Shown here: positions 27,683-36,307 of the stretch, piece by piece
How positions within the stretch are numbered: the stretch's first letter is position 1
Layout of the letters: every line of letters starts with the position of its first letter
Source of the DNA: Tautonia rosea
GTDB taxonomy: Bacteria; Planctomycetota; Planctomycetia; Isosphaerales; Isosphaeraceae
Length of the DNA stretch: 64,000 bases
Direction of reading: 5' to 3'
NCBI RefSeq assembly: GCF_012958305.1
Contig: NZ_JABBYO010000003.1
Coordinates: 372,001 to 436,000, forward strand
The notes under the pieces: generated by a model
What the model was told of the DNA's origin: nothing
Database searches by the model: none
The model's input: only the letters and a program-made list of their open reading frames with translations
Translations under genes and position numbers: made by a program

Positions 27683-30571
27683 TCAAGAATGGTCCGGGTC
27701 CCCCCCCTCTAGGAGTGTCGAGGCGGCTTCCCTCAGCGCAAGAAAGAGACTCCAGAGTTCAGGACGTTCCCTCGCGTCGTCTGGGGGAGACATCGGGTCA
27801 CGGTCGAGTACCCAGGCATCCCATTGCGCGATTGTTTGGGAATCAAGGAACGCGTCAATCGGTATCGCCCGCCCCAGTCGGGATTGCTGCAGGGCGTGCC
27901 GTCTGATCTCCGCGAGATCCATCCCCCGGATGGCCGCCGCCTCAGTTGCCGAGAACCCGCGATCGAGGAGTCGACAAGTCCACTCCTCAGTCGAAACCGA
28001 AACCGGATCGATGGTCGGGGTTCGGTGCGGAACCTGCGTCGGTATTTCCTCGATCGCAGGCAACTCGGAGCTGGAGTTCGTCGGCGTCGCGTTCTCCGAA
28101 GCCGACGAGTCCGCAGACCTCGGGGCTCCGGCGATCGCTTCCAGCAGGGCAGAGCCGTAACGCTCCAGCTTCGCCTTGCCGATGCCCTTGATCGTCCCCA
28201 GCTCGTGAGGTGAGCTCGGCCGATGTCGGACCAGGAGCTCCAGCGTCTCGTTCGAGAACACATAGCCGGGAGAGAGCCCCGCCTCTCTTGCCCAGGTCGA
28301 TCGGATCGCTCGCAAGCGTTGTATCAACCATTCGTCCGCTGCCGATCGAGACCCAGGTACTCCCTCAGATGGCTCATCCGGAAACCCGTTTCGAACTTCA
28401 GGTTCTGATCGCTTCGCCTCCATTGACGACGCCTCGACCCGATGCAGCCGACTCCCGCGGAGTTTGAACACCAGTTCGTCAGGGAGCCCATCAAGGCCCA
28501 ATCCCTCCGACCCGCCTCCCCGCTCTCTCAGAAACAACCAGCCTCGATCACTTAGCGCAATGATCGGCTTGAACCGATCGATTTCCTCCGAATCGATCAA
28601 GCCCGCATGCGTCAAGGCGTCGATGATCTGAATGACCTCCGGCTGCCGGAATCCCTCCAGGATGCCGAACGTACTGAGCCGCGTCAGGCCGAATCGGTTC
28701 ATCTTTTCGGAGCCTGATCCTGTGAGCATTTGTGCGACAACTGTCTTGCCAAAGCGCCCTTTTGTCCGAGCGACACCCGAGAGGACTTTGAGAATCACCT
28801 CCCGGCTTGTGGGCGTGTCGATCGGGCAAGCGGATGTCATCGGTGCGATCCGCAATCCTACGCAAACATCGCATCGACCACATTTCGAAGGATGGGGATC
28901 GCCGAAGTATCCGAGAATGACGGCTCTGCGGCACTGGCGAGACTCGGCGTAGCGGATCATTCGATCAAGTTTTTCGTACTCCGCTTCCTTGCGTGCTTCG
29001 AGCGTCCTGAAGTCAATCTCCAGGTTTCGGGCTGGTCGGGTTCGATCGAGAATGCGAATCGCATTGCCCCGGAATGGCGGAACGTAGGTCAGCGGGAGAT
29101 CGGCCGAAAGGTGCTTGAGCGCTCGATTCAGGGCGGATCGTTCGATCCCCAGAGCTGTGGCGAACTCGTCGGGATGAAAATAAACCGGCTCCCCCCAACG
29201 TCGGTCGCAAAGTCCTTCAAGCCCGAGCATGACCAGTCGCTGCACATGGGCCTGTGCACTGACTCGGTCGGAAAGCGGCGGTTCATCCGGTTCGCGATCA
29301 ATCCGAACGATCGCCATGTTCTCCCTCGGGTTGAACCGCTCCAGCCCCTCGGCTCCCTCCAGGATCTTGAGCGAGGCTCCCACGGCCGACTCGTTCAACT
29401 CGGTCCCGATGGCCTCCTTGATCTCGGCCTGAGTCAGCTCGATTGGGTCAGCGTCGAGACGACGTAAGTACTCGTAGACCTGATGGACAACCTCGCGGGG
29501 TGGGTACTCGTTTTCGATAAACAGTTGCTGAAGTTTTCGGTCTCCTGGAGCGTAGAGCAAGAGGCATTCAGCCGAGTGTCCATCCCGGCCGGCACGGCCC
29601 GCTTCCTGATAATACGCTTCAAGGGTTCCGGGAATATTAAAATGAACGACCGCCCGGATGTCGGGTTTATCGACCCCCATGCCGAACGCGTTGGTGGCGA
29701 CGATCACATCAACGTCACCGCTCATGAAAGACTCTTGCGCCTGGTGGCGATGCTCGCGTTCCAGTCCGGCGTGGTAGGCAACAACCGACCGTCTCAGGTC
29801 AAATCGCACGAACTCGGCGATCATTTCGCAGCGCTTGCGGCTGGACGCGTACACGACGATCGAGCCTTGAGTCCGGCGGAGCAGGGCACTGAGCTCATCG
29901 AATTTCTCGGCATCGCGGCGCGCCTCGACCACGGCATAGGCCAGGTTCGGCCGGTCGAAGCCGGTCACAAACTGAGCGGGCTCACGGAGGTCGAGCTGCT
30001 CGGCGATGTCTCGGCGCACCAGGTCGGTTGCCGTGGCTGTCAGGGCGATGCACGGGGGCATGCCGAGCTTTCGACGGGCCAGGCCAAGCCTGGCATAGTC
30101 AGGCCGAAAATCGTGGCCCCATTCGCTGATACAATGGGCCTCGTCAATCGCCAGCAATCGCGGGCGCATCCGGGCCATGATCTCAACAAACCGGGAACTG
30201 CGGAACCGTTCCGGGGCAACGTAGAGCAGGTCGTACCGGCCGGCCTCGGCTTCCATCAGGCGCGCGTGCTGTTCGCTCGGTTCAAGGGTGCTGTTAATCA
30301 CGGTTGCGCGAAGGCCTCGGGCGTGCAGTCCATCAACCTGATCTTTCATCAGGGCAATCAACGGACTGACGACCAGTGTCAACCCTTCGAGTAAGAGAGC
30401 CGGAAGCTGATAGCAGAGGCTTTTACCTCCACCGGTCGGCATGACGCACAGGACATCCCGGCCCTCAAGAACCGCGTCGATCACCTCGCGCTGACCGGGC
30501 CGGAACTCCTCCAGGCCGAATCGTTCGTGCAGTGTCCGTTGCGGGTCGGATGTGCGCTCCGCAGTACTCAT
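27683..30571 (-). CDS. recQ: RecQ family DNA helicase with long C-terminal region
   Basis: 962 residues from an ATG at 30571 that overlaps the stop of the preceding gene (ATGA). The helicase core has PTGGGKS at 45-51, DEAH at 143-146, VATNAFGMGVDKPDIR and AYYQEAGRAGRDG. The zinc-binding subdomain is CRRAVILGYFGDPHPSKCGRCDVC, followed by winged-helix and HRDC-like parts (GTIKGIGKAKLERYGSALLEAI). The tail carries a Ser/Pro linker and a helix-turn-helix-like segment (TCRLLDRGFSATEAAAIRGM). The 3'-5' helicase resolves recombination and fork structures. It is much longer than the E. coli enzyme (about 610), mostly behind the HRDC. Confidence 0.93.
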   Translation of the reverse strand: MSTAERTSDPQRTLHERFGLEEFRPGQREVIDAVLEGRDVLCVMPTGGGKSLCYQLPALLLEGLTLVVSPLIALMKDQVDGLHARGLRATVINSTLEPSEQHARLMEAEAGRYDLLYVAPERFRSSRFVEIMARMRPRLLAIDEAHCISEWGHDFRPDYARLGLARRKLGMPPCIALTATATDLVRRDIAEQLDLREPAQFVTGFDRPNLAYAVVEARRDAEKFDELSALLRRTQGSIVVYASSRKRCEMIAEFVRFDLRRSVVAYHAGLEREHRHQAQESFMSGDVDVIVATNAFGMGVDKPDIRAVVHFNIPGTLEAYYQEAGRAGRDGHSAECLLLYAPGDRKLQQLFIENEYPPREVVHQVYEYLRRLDADPIELTQAEIKEAIGTELNESAVGASLKILEGAEGLERFNPRENMAIVRIDREPDEPPLSDRVSAQAHVQRLVMLGLEGLCDRRWGEPVYFHPDEFATALGIERSALNRALKHLSADLPLTYVPPFRGNAIRILDRTRPARNLEIDFRTLEARKEAEYEKLDRMIRYAESRQCRRAVILGYFGDPHPSKCGRCDVCVGLRIAPMTSACPIDTPTSREVILKVLSGVARTKGRFGKTVVAQMLTGSGSEKMNRFGLTRLSTFGILEGFRQPEVIQIIDALTHAGLIDSEEIDRFKPIIALSDRGWLFLRERGGGSEGLGLDGLPDELVFKLRGSRLHRVEASSMEAKRSEPEVRNGFPDEPSEGVPGSRSAADEWLIQRLRAIRSTWAREAGLSPGYVFSNETLELLVRHRPSSPHELGTIKGIGKAKLERYGSALLEAIAGAPRSADSSASENATPTNSSSELPAIEEIPTQVPHRTPTIDPVSVSTEEWTCRLLDRGFSATEAAAIRGMDLAEIRRHALQQSRLGRAIPIDAFLDSQTIAQWDAWVLDRDPMSPPDDARERPELWSLFLALREAASTLLEGGDPDHS

Positions 30572-31026
30572 TGGGGTCGCGCTCCTACCCGCCCGACACT
30601 GGCCAGTTGCCGAGAAATGTGGAGTTCCGCAAAACCGATCCCTGCAACAATCAGCACTTCTGAACTCAGATAAATCCACCCGGGTAGCAGAATGGAGCTG
30701 GCATGATACACCATAAAGCTGAGGCTAATCAGAACATAAAAAAGATTGAAAATTCCAAGAAGGCGAAGGAACAGCATGAGTGATTGCGGATTCCGAACAA
30801 AAACGCTCAGGTCGTAGAGCGCAAAGAGCACAGGGAAGGTCGCCAGAATGAGCAACATTCGGGGTGGGATCCCAAAAAACGACTCCAGGCGGATCAACAC
30901 GATTCCCAGCATCAACGCGGAAAGGACTGCTCCTGCCCCGTCTACCAGGAACAACTGTCGGGGATGCCGACTCCCCAAACGGATCACTCGCTTGAGCGAG
31001 CTTCGCAGCGATCGGAAAGCACTCAT
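30568..31026 (-). CDS. Small membrane protein (unknown), overlapping recQ start
   Basis: 152 residues from the ATG at 31026, chosen because the preceding 29 residues are not conserved-looking. Hydrophobic segments near FLVDGAGAVLSALMLGIVLI, MLLILATFPVLFALYDLSVF, LMLFLRLLGIFNLFYVLISLSF and GWIYLSSEVLIVAGIGFAE predict four helices; the N-terminus is strongly basic. I do not recognise the family. Its TGA overlaps the recQ ATG, so translation is coupled and the two are in one transcript, an odd partner for a helicase. Confidence 0.72.
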   Translation of the reverse strand: MSAFRSLRSSLKRVIRLGSRHPRQLFLVDGAGAVLSALMLGIVLIRLESFFGIPPRMLLILATFPVLFALYDLSVFVRNPQSLMLFLRLLGIFNLFYVLISLSFMVYHASSILLPGWIYLSSEVLIVAGIGFAELHISRQLASVGRVGARPQ

Positions 31027-31355
31027 TACACGAGAATCACGTGACCGAACCAGGTGAACGGTATCTGTTCCTTGAGCAACACAACGCGAGCACCTTGTGA
31101 GTGCACCTGGCACCCCTCAAGCGACTTGGTCAGCATCCGTCGGTTTCCGAAGTCCAATTGCTCTTCATTATACAGGTTCGATCCGGCCGGTTGCGACAGC
31201 AAGGTACCGAGCGAGAGAGAGCCAGACCGCTCTCTTATAGAACAAGAAAGGCCCGCGCCCCGCACCGGAAGGTGCAGGACACGGGTCTTTGGAGTGCTCG
31301 TGTGGACGCAGGTTATCCCGCAACGGCCCCGAGTCTCCTCGGGGGTCTGGCAGGA
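31027..31355. other. Intergenic region behind the 654-residue secreted protein
   Basis: Contains the strong hairpin at 31251-31286. The remainder up to the start of the small membrane protein at 31026 should hold the promoter of the membrane protein-recQ operon; no clear consensus is seen. No gene is supported here. Confidence 0.4.
31241..31290 (-). terminator. Rho-independent-like terminator for the 654-residue secreted protein gene
   Basis: On the minus strand ACCCGTGTCCTGCACC and GGTGCGGGGCGCGGGC pair over 15 positions (three G-U pairs) with the loop TTCC, followed by CTTTCTTGTT. The stem covers 31251-31286. It lies 70 bases after the stop at 31356. The other strand ends in CTTT, so it may be bidirectional. 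Confidence 0.72.
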
Positions 31356-33320
31356 TTACTGCCCTTGGTTTTGCCGCTGCTGCAGTTGCTTCTCGACCAG
31401 AGGAACGATGCCCTTCTCGATCACCGGGCCGACCTCGCTGGGCATGAAGCTCTTGAAGCGGAGCCCATCCGGTTCGGCCACGACGGCCATGCCGATCATG
31501 GTCGGTCGTTCGGGGGTTTGCTTAGGAGCGCGGAGATTTTTTTCCTCCGTGGCCTGGCGAAGTTCTCCCAGAATCTGACGGAAGCCGGTCTGCACGTCGA
31601 CCATGGTCAGGCTTCGGACCCGATCCGGAAGCTCGGCCCGAACCTTCTGGAAGGACTCGGTCTCACCGATCCCCTGGTCGTTGGCCAGGTACGCGTCGAT
31701 CTGAGACTGGGCGTCCTCCCAGTTTTCAGCCAGCACGCTCAGGGCTTTCGAGCCATCGGTGCCGACCCAAAGGGTGGTCGACTGGCCGACGATCCGTCGG
31801 AGAGCCGCAACGGCTTCCTCCCGGTCGATCGGGCGATCAGACAGGGCCAGATCAATATTCTGATTGATGTTCTCGTTGTCGATGTTCTGCTGGACCTGAT
31901 TCTTGACCCCCTCGGTTTGCTCCTCGACCTCCTGGGTAAAGGCGTCAAAGTCATAGGTGGCCGTGATCTTGTCGAAGGTGTATCCCTCGTGCTTCTGGGC
32001 CTCCGTTTCGATCGAAAGGTCCTTGATCAATGAAAAGTCGCGTCCCTTGATCGCTTCGACGGACGACCGAACGGCTTCGATCAGGGCTGGGGCATTTTCA
32101 GCGTCGATGACACAAATCCCTTGCCGGCTTTCGCCAAGCCCGAGGGATGCGGAGCTCCGCATCAGACCTGCCTTGCGAAACTGCTCCTTCGCCTGATCAA
32201 ATTCCGGGGAATCCAGGACCTTGGCAATCTCCGGGAAATCGACTTCAAGCTGATTACCCGAGGGGATCATGCTCCATTCGAGCGTTTCAGGATCGAGCAT
32301 GTTGAAGGAGTAGTACGCCGAACCTCTAGGCAGCTTGCCCAGTTCGTCGGCGGGATCGTCCCCTTGTTCGGCGATCTGGCGAATTGGCGCGTAGTCTTCC
32401 TGCATCACCAACTTGCCGGAGACACTTAGGCCCTTTTCGGCAAACGAGGCATTGGCGGCCATGCACTGGGCATTCTCCGCAGCCTTGAAGACCTGCTGAT
32501 ACGCGGTTCGGATCTGCTGGGCCGTTTCGGGGTTCTCCTCGCGAATCTGATCAACCTGCTGCCGGAGGAAACCCCGGAGCTGTTCACCTTGATCGGCATA
32601 GGCCTTGTTGATGCTCGCCAGATCAACGTAGATGCCCAGATCGCCATCAAGGAAGTGAGACTTCATCTCGTCGGACAACGTCTGACCGAGGTTCTGCTCG
32701 GGTGCCGTGCTGACCTTCTTGATCAAGTCCTCATACTGGGTGACCGCGGCGAAGCCTTGCTTCTGAACAGCAAAGATTCGTTCGCCATTTCCGGTGGTCA
32801 CGACCTCGTAGCCGTCGCGTTGCTCAAGCTGGAGGTTTTGCTGACCGGCAATGGACGCCAAAGCCCCGCGATAATCCTGGGTCTGGAAAACCGCAATCGC
32901 TCGAGGAGTGATTTGAAGATTTGCGCCTTCCAGCTCGATCTGGTTGCCGAATTCATCGGGGCTGACCACATCAATCAAGACCAGGGCCGCTGCCTCCCCC
33001 TGGCCGGCACCGAGGCTTCGGGTGAACTCAGACACGGCAGCCTGAATTTGAGAGCCGAGTTGCTCGGCCAGATTGGGGCTCATGGCCCTCATCATGGTGA
33101 CCAGATTGTTGGTCGCCTGTTGCATGCCACCGACGCGAACCACAATCGGCAGGTCCGCCGGCAGGGTGTTTAGCCACTGGGCTTCAGCCGAATGACCCCC
33201 TCGGAGGCTCTGGCCCGCTTGTTGGGACTGAACAGCTTGCTGACCCGATGCGGCCGGAGTCGCCAGCGTCGTGGCAACAATCATCGACATGGTCAGCGGT
33301 AACAATGTGGTTCGAATCAT
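31356..33320 (-). CDS. Large secreted protein of unknown function
   Basis: 654 residues from the ATG at 33320 (MIRTTLLPLTMSMIVATTLATPAASG, a Sec leader) with GGGAG nine bases upstream; the ORF continues 39 codons upstream in filler. The mature protein is mostly helical, with Gln-rich stretches (QQAVQSQQAGQS and QNIDNENINQNIDL) and no Cys pair pattern. I see no catalytic motif. It resembles the general style of large planctomycete exported proteins that carry mixed alpha/beta repeats (ALVLIDVVSP, GIYVDLAS, SAYYSFNMLDPE). It is a single gene with its own strong terminator, so it is probably well expressed. Confidence 0.7.
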   Translation of the reverse strand: MIRTTLLPLTMSMIVATTLATPAASGQQAVQSQQAGQSLRGGHSAEAQWLNTLPADLPIVVRVGGMQQATNNLVTMMRAMSPNLAEQLGSQIQAAVSEFTRSLGAGQGEAAALVLIDVVSPDEFGNQIELEGANLQITPRAIAVFQTQDYRGALASIAGQQNLQLEQRDGYEVVTTGNGERIFAVQKQGFAAVTQYEDLIKKVSTAPEQNLGQTLSDEMKSHFLDGDLGIYVDLASINKAYADQGEQLRGFLRQQVDQIREENPETAQQIRTAYQQVFKAAENAQCMAANASFAEKGLSVSGKLVMQEDYAPIRQIAEQGDDPADELGKLPRGSAYYSFNMLDPETLEWSMIPSGNQLEVDFPEIAKVLDSPEFDQAKEQFRKAGLMRSSASLGLGESRQGICVIDAENAPALIEAVRSSVEAIKGRDFSLIKDLSIETEAQKHEGYTFDKITATYDFDAFTQEVEEQTEGVKNQVQQNIDNENINQNIDLALSDRPIDREEAVAALRRIVGQSTTLWVGTDGSKALSVLAENWEDAQSQIDAYLANDQGIGETESFQKVRAELPDRVRSLTMVDVQTGFRQILGELRQATEEKNLRAPKQTPERPTMIGMAVVAEPDGLRFKSFMPSEVGPVIEKGIVPLVEKQLQQRQNQGQ

Positions 33321-33740
33321 GCGATGAATCTCCCTCATCAATAAGGTTCCGGGCGGGCACACCTGATCAGGCTTTTCCGTCGGCTGTTTCCGATCAGCCG
33401 TCAATCGGAAGTGGCCCGCCGCTGTTTGGAGAATCATCGCAGAACCGATGCCAGCCTGCGGCCGATTGGGACGAATCCGTGCCTTTCTTCCCGGGTCACT
33501 CGACCCTCGTTGACGTAATCCGTGTTCTCACACGAGGAATGGCGTACAACAGCAATTATCAATAATCCCGGTTTTTTCGGGGATAACTCTTGTTGGTAAC
33601 CACGAAGTCCTGAAGCTCCCCCGTCTCCGGGATCCGATCCGCCAGATTGGTCAACCAACTGTCACACGTGATGGCCTTGGTGCTGCCTCCGTGTTAAGTC
33701 ATGCGTGCGTGTGCGTTTGTTGACGATTTTGGATGGCTTG
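33321..33740. other. Intergenic region upstream of the 654-residue protein gene
   Basis: This stretch is AT-richer than its surroundings around 33520-33600 and should carry the promoter for the leftward secreted protein gene. A short hairpin (ATCCCGG, T run, CGGGGAT) lies near 33571-33590. I see no gene and no confident promoter pair. Confidence 0.35.
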
Positions 33741-34715
33741 TCATCCCATTCGACGTCGGGCAACGGTCAGTCCGAGCCAGACCAGCAGGAAGAGGATCAC
33801 CCCAGTTCGTAGGATTGCTGCCGGGCCATCTGTGAGCACCATGCTCAAGAGCAAGAAAACCACCATTGCGATGACTGCCGCTGATTGCCCAAACTTCAAC
33901 CGGGTCAAGACCGTGGAATCAGGACCCTGGGAATGCACCAGTCCATCGGCTTCGATCTGCCGCAGCAGACCTTGCAACTCGCACTCGGTCATGGGCACCA
34001 GGATACCGCGATCGATCATCATCTGGAGAAATTCGCGTTCCTTCCTGGCTTGTACTTCGAGCAAACGATCGGGATCGATCGGTCTCACCTCGTGCTCTCG
34101 TTCTGAGATCCAGCGCCCATGCTGGAGAAGGAGTTCCTCAGGCGACCAATTTGGATCGTGGCGCCGCTCGGTGTTCGGCGGTGGCTCAAGCCCCCACCAC
34201 GGGTGATTCGACGAGATAAGCCACCCATCTCGACCGTGTCGACTCGAGGCGACAATCGAGCCGATTGCCTTGATTGGCCGGGTGTGCCGCTGCCATTGGG
34301 ACATCAGGTTCACCGTGATCCGGCTGTCCTGAGAACAGTAAATCAGACCGAAGTCGGCAGGTCCCGGAGCAATGATTGGCGATCGATAACAGAACTGTCT
34401 CCTCATGCCGGCCCCTTGGCACGCCGCCTCAATCTCGATGAGCGAGTTGCGGCTGGGCTCGGGAATCGCTTCGTAAGTCACCTCTTCCAGTCGATCGAAC
34501 AGGGGAGTACCGGCAATCGTTGCGAATTCCAACCTCAGCAGCCGGGCAACGCAAAGGAATACGAAACTGATCCTGCTCGATGCAATCGCCCGAAGGTCCT
34601 GCACGCTCAGACCTCGGAGCGAAGGCTTGTAAACGTCCGTCAAGGCGGTTCTCCCTCCCTTGATGGAGGGAGCCGCGTACGGATTGTCTTGCGTCCAGCC
34701 CTCAGAGCCCGTCAT
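33741..34715 (-). CDS. Membrane protein of unknown function, coupled to rtcB
   Basis: 324 residues. The N-terminus DNPYAAPSIKGG is the short NPYxxP-type motif that is frequent in planctomycete membrane proteins. A hydrophobic stretch (SFVFLCVARLLRLEFATIAG) is at 50-69 and two membrane segments close the protein (AAVIAMVVFLLLSMVLT and ILRTGVILFLLVWLGLTVA). Between them is a soluble domain with several Trp and His (SSNHPWWGLEPPPNTERRHDPNW) and a charged helix (RLLEVQARKEREFLQMMIDRGILVP). I do not recognise a family. It begins seven bases after the rtcB stop, so it is probably translated from the same mRNA. Confidence 0.7.
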   Translation of the reverse strand: MTGSEGWTQDNPYAAPSIKGGRTALTDVYKPSLRGLSVQDLRAIASSRISFVFLCVARLLRLEFATIAGTPLFDRLEEVTYEAIPEPSRNSLIEIEAACQGAGMRRQFCYRSPIIAPGPADFGLIYCSQDSRITVNLMSQWQRHTRPIKAIGSIVASSRHGRDGWLISSNHPWWGLEPPPNTERRHDPNWSPEELLLQHGRWISEREHEVRPIDPDRLLEVQARKEREFLQMMIDRGILVPMTECELQGLLRQIEADGLVHSQGPDSTVLTRLKFGQSAAVIAMVVFLLLSMVLTDGPAAILRTGVILFLLVWLGLTVARRRMG

Positions 34716-34722
34716 GAAAACC

Positions 34723-36186
34723 TTATCCCTTGATCACTCCGACGGGCCGAAGCCGGGCAACCTTCTTCGAGATCCCGGCCTGATCGACCACATCGACCAC
34801 CTGGTCGACGTCCTTGTAGGCAGCCGGTTGTTCCTCTGCGAGCCCTTTATGTCCTCGGGCTCGGGCGATGATGCCCAGGTCGTCCAGCTCCTTGTCGATT
34901 CGACGACCGGCCGCGAGCTTGATGGCCGCAGTTCGGCTCATCATGCGACCGGCTCCGTGGCAACTTGAGCCGAACGATTGCTCCATGCTCCCGGGTTGCC
35001 CGACCAGAACCCAGCTTGCTGTCCCCATGCTCCCGGGAATGATCACCGGCTGGCCAATCCCCTGATACGGTTCTGGAATCTCCGGATGCCCCGGCGGAAA
35101 GGCTCGGGTTGCCCCCTTGCGGTGGACGCAGACCGTCTTCCGTTGATGATCACCGATCTCGTGATGTTCGAACTTGGCAATGTTGTGCGCCACGTCGTAG
35201 ATCAGATCGAGCCCGAGGTCCTCCCAGGGCTTGCCGAAGATTCTCCCGAACACCAAGCGGGCCTGATGCGTCAAGAGTTGGCGATTACACCATGCGTAAT
35301 TGGCAGCGGCTCGCATCGCTCCCAGGTAGGCCTCTCCCTCGGGGCTTTGCACAGGAGCGCAGGCAAGCTGCCTGTCGGGCAAGGTGAACCCATACTTCTG
35401 CGGCGCATCGCGGAACAGGGCCAGATGGTCGTCGCAGACCTGGTACCCGAGTCCTCGCGATCCGGAGTGGATCAAGACAGTGATCATCCCTTCGTGCAGG
35501 CCCATCACCTCGGCAGCCTCTGGATCGAGAATGCGATCCACGACCTGCACTTCGAGGAAGTGATTTCCCGAGCCGAGCGTGCCGCACTGGTCGGCCCCTC
35601 GGGCGAAAGCGCGCGGACTCACGCGGTCGGGCTGGGCGCCGTCGAGCTGACCGTGGGCCTCGGTGAATTCCAGGTCGCGCTTGGTCCCCCAGCCTCGGCC
35701 GACGACATAGGCTGATCCCGTTTCCATCAGTTCCGCCAGTTCGTCGTGGCGGAACTGATAGGGTCCCGACTGCCCGACGCCGGTCGGGATGTCCCGGTAA
35801 AGCTGATCGACAAGTTTCCGAATGTGTGGTTTCGCGTCGTCCCAGGTCAGGTTCGACCGGAGTAAACGGACTCCGCAATTGATGTCGTAGCCAACTCCGC
35901 CGGGAGAGATCACCCCACCCTCGTTCGGATCGGTCGCGGCCACACCGCCGATGGCGAAGCCGTATCCCCAGTGGATATCCGGCATCGCCAGGCTGGCGCG
36001 CTGGATGCCGGGCAGGGTGGCCACGTTGGCGACCTGCTCCGGCCCCTGGTCCTTGCGAATCTGCTCGATCAGCCGGTCGTCGGCGAAGATCAGGCCGTCG
36101 ACCCGCATGTCGTCTCGGTAGCTCCTGGGAATTTTCCACTGGCAAGGCCCAACCTTTTCGAGCGGGCCGGTGTAGGCGCCGGGCAT
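34723..36186 (-). CDS. rtcB: RtcB-type RNA ligase (RNA-splicing ligase)
   Basis: 487 residues from the ATG at 36186, with GGAAAGG upstream; an upstream frame of 33 codons is unlike the family. Metal and GMP sites are clear: D101 and C104 in GYDINCGVR, N208-H209 in GSGNHFLEV, H240 in HSGSRGLG, H334 in VAHNIAK and H410 in SSCHGAGR, the histidine that is guanylylated. Conserved GSMGTASWVL is at 385-394. RtcB seals 2',3'-cyclic phosphate or 3'-phosphate ends to 5'-OH ends using GTP and Mn. Length is above that of E. coli RtcB (408), similar to archaeal-type forms. No rtcA, rtcR or archease gene is adjacent. Confidence 0.94.
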   Translation of the reverse strand: MPGAYTGPLEKVGPCQWKIPRSYRDDMRVDGLIFADDRLIEQIRKDQGPEQVANVATLPGIQRASLAMPDIHWGYGFAIGGVAATDPNEGGVISPGGVGYDINCGVRLLRSNLTWDDAKPHIRKLVDQLYRDIPTGVGQSGPYQFRHDELAELMETGSAYVVGRGWGTKRDLEFTEAHGQLDGAQPDRVSPRAFARGADQCGTLGSGNHFLEVQVVDRILDPEAAEVMGLHEGMITVLIHSGSRGLGYQVCDDHLALFRDAPQKYGFTLPDRQLACAPVQSPEGEAYLGAMRAAANYAWCNRQLLTHQARLVFGRIFGKPWEDLGLDLIYDVAHNIAKFEHHEIGDHQRKTVCVHRKGATRAFPPGHPEIPEPYQGIGQPVIIPGSMGTASWVLVGQPGSMEQSFGSSCHGAGRMMSRTAAIKLAAGRRIDKELDDLGIIARARGHKGLAEEQPAAYKDVDQVVDVVDQAGISKKVARLRPVGVIKG

Positions 36187-36307
36187 TGGAGTCCCTTTCC
36201 GGAACAGGGTTCTCATCGTCGAGACCGCGATGGGATTAGAATCGCGGATGTCGCTCTCGATTTGTGGTCCGACCTTCTCCGACACCTTGCCTCTGATCGA
36301 CGTTCAC

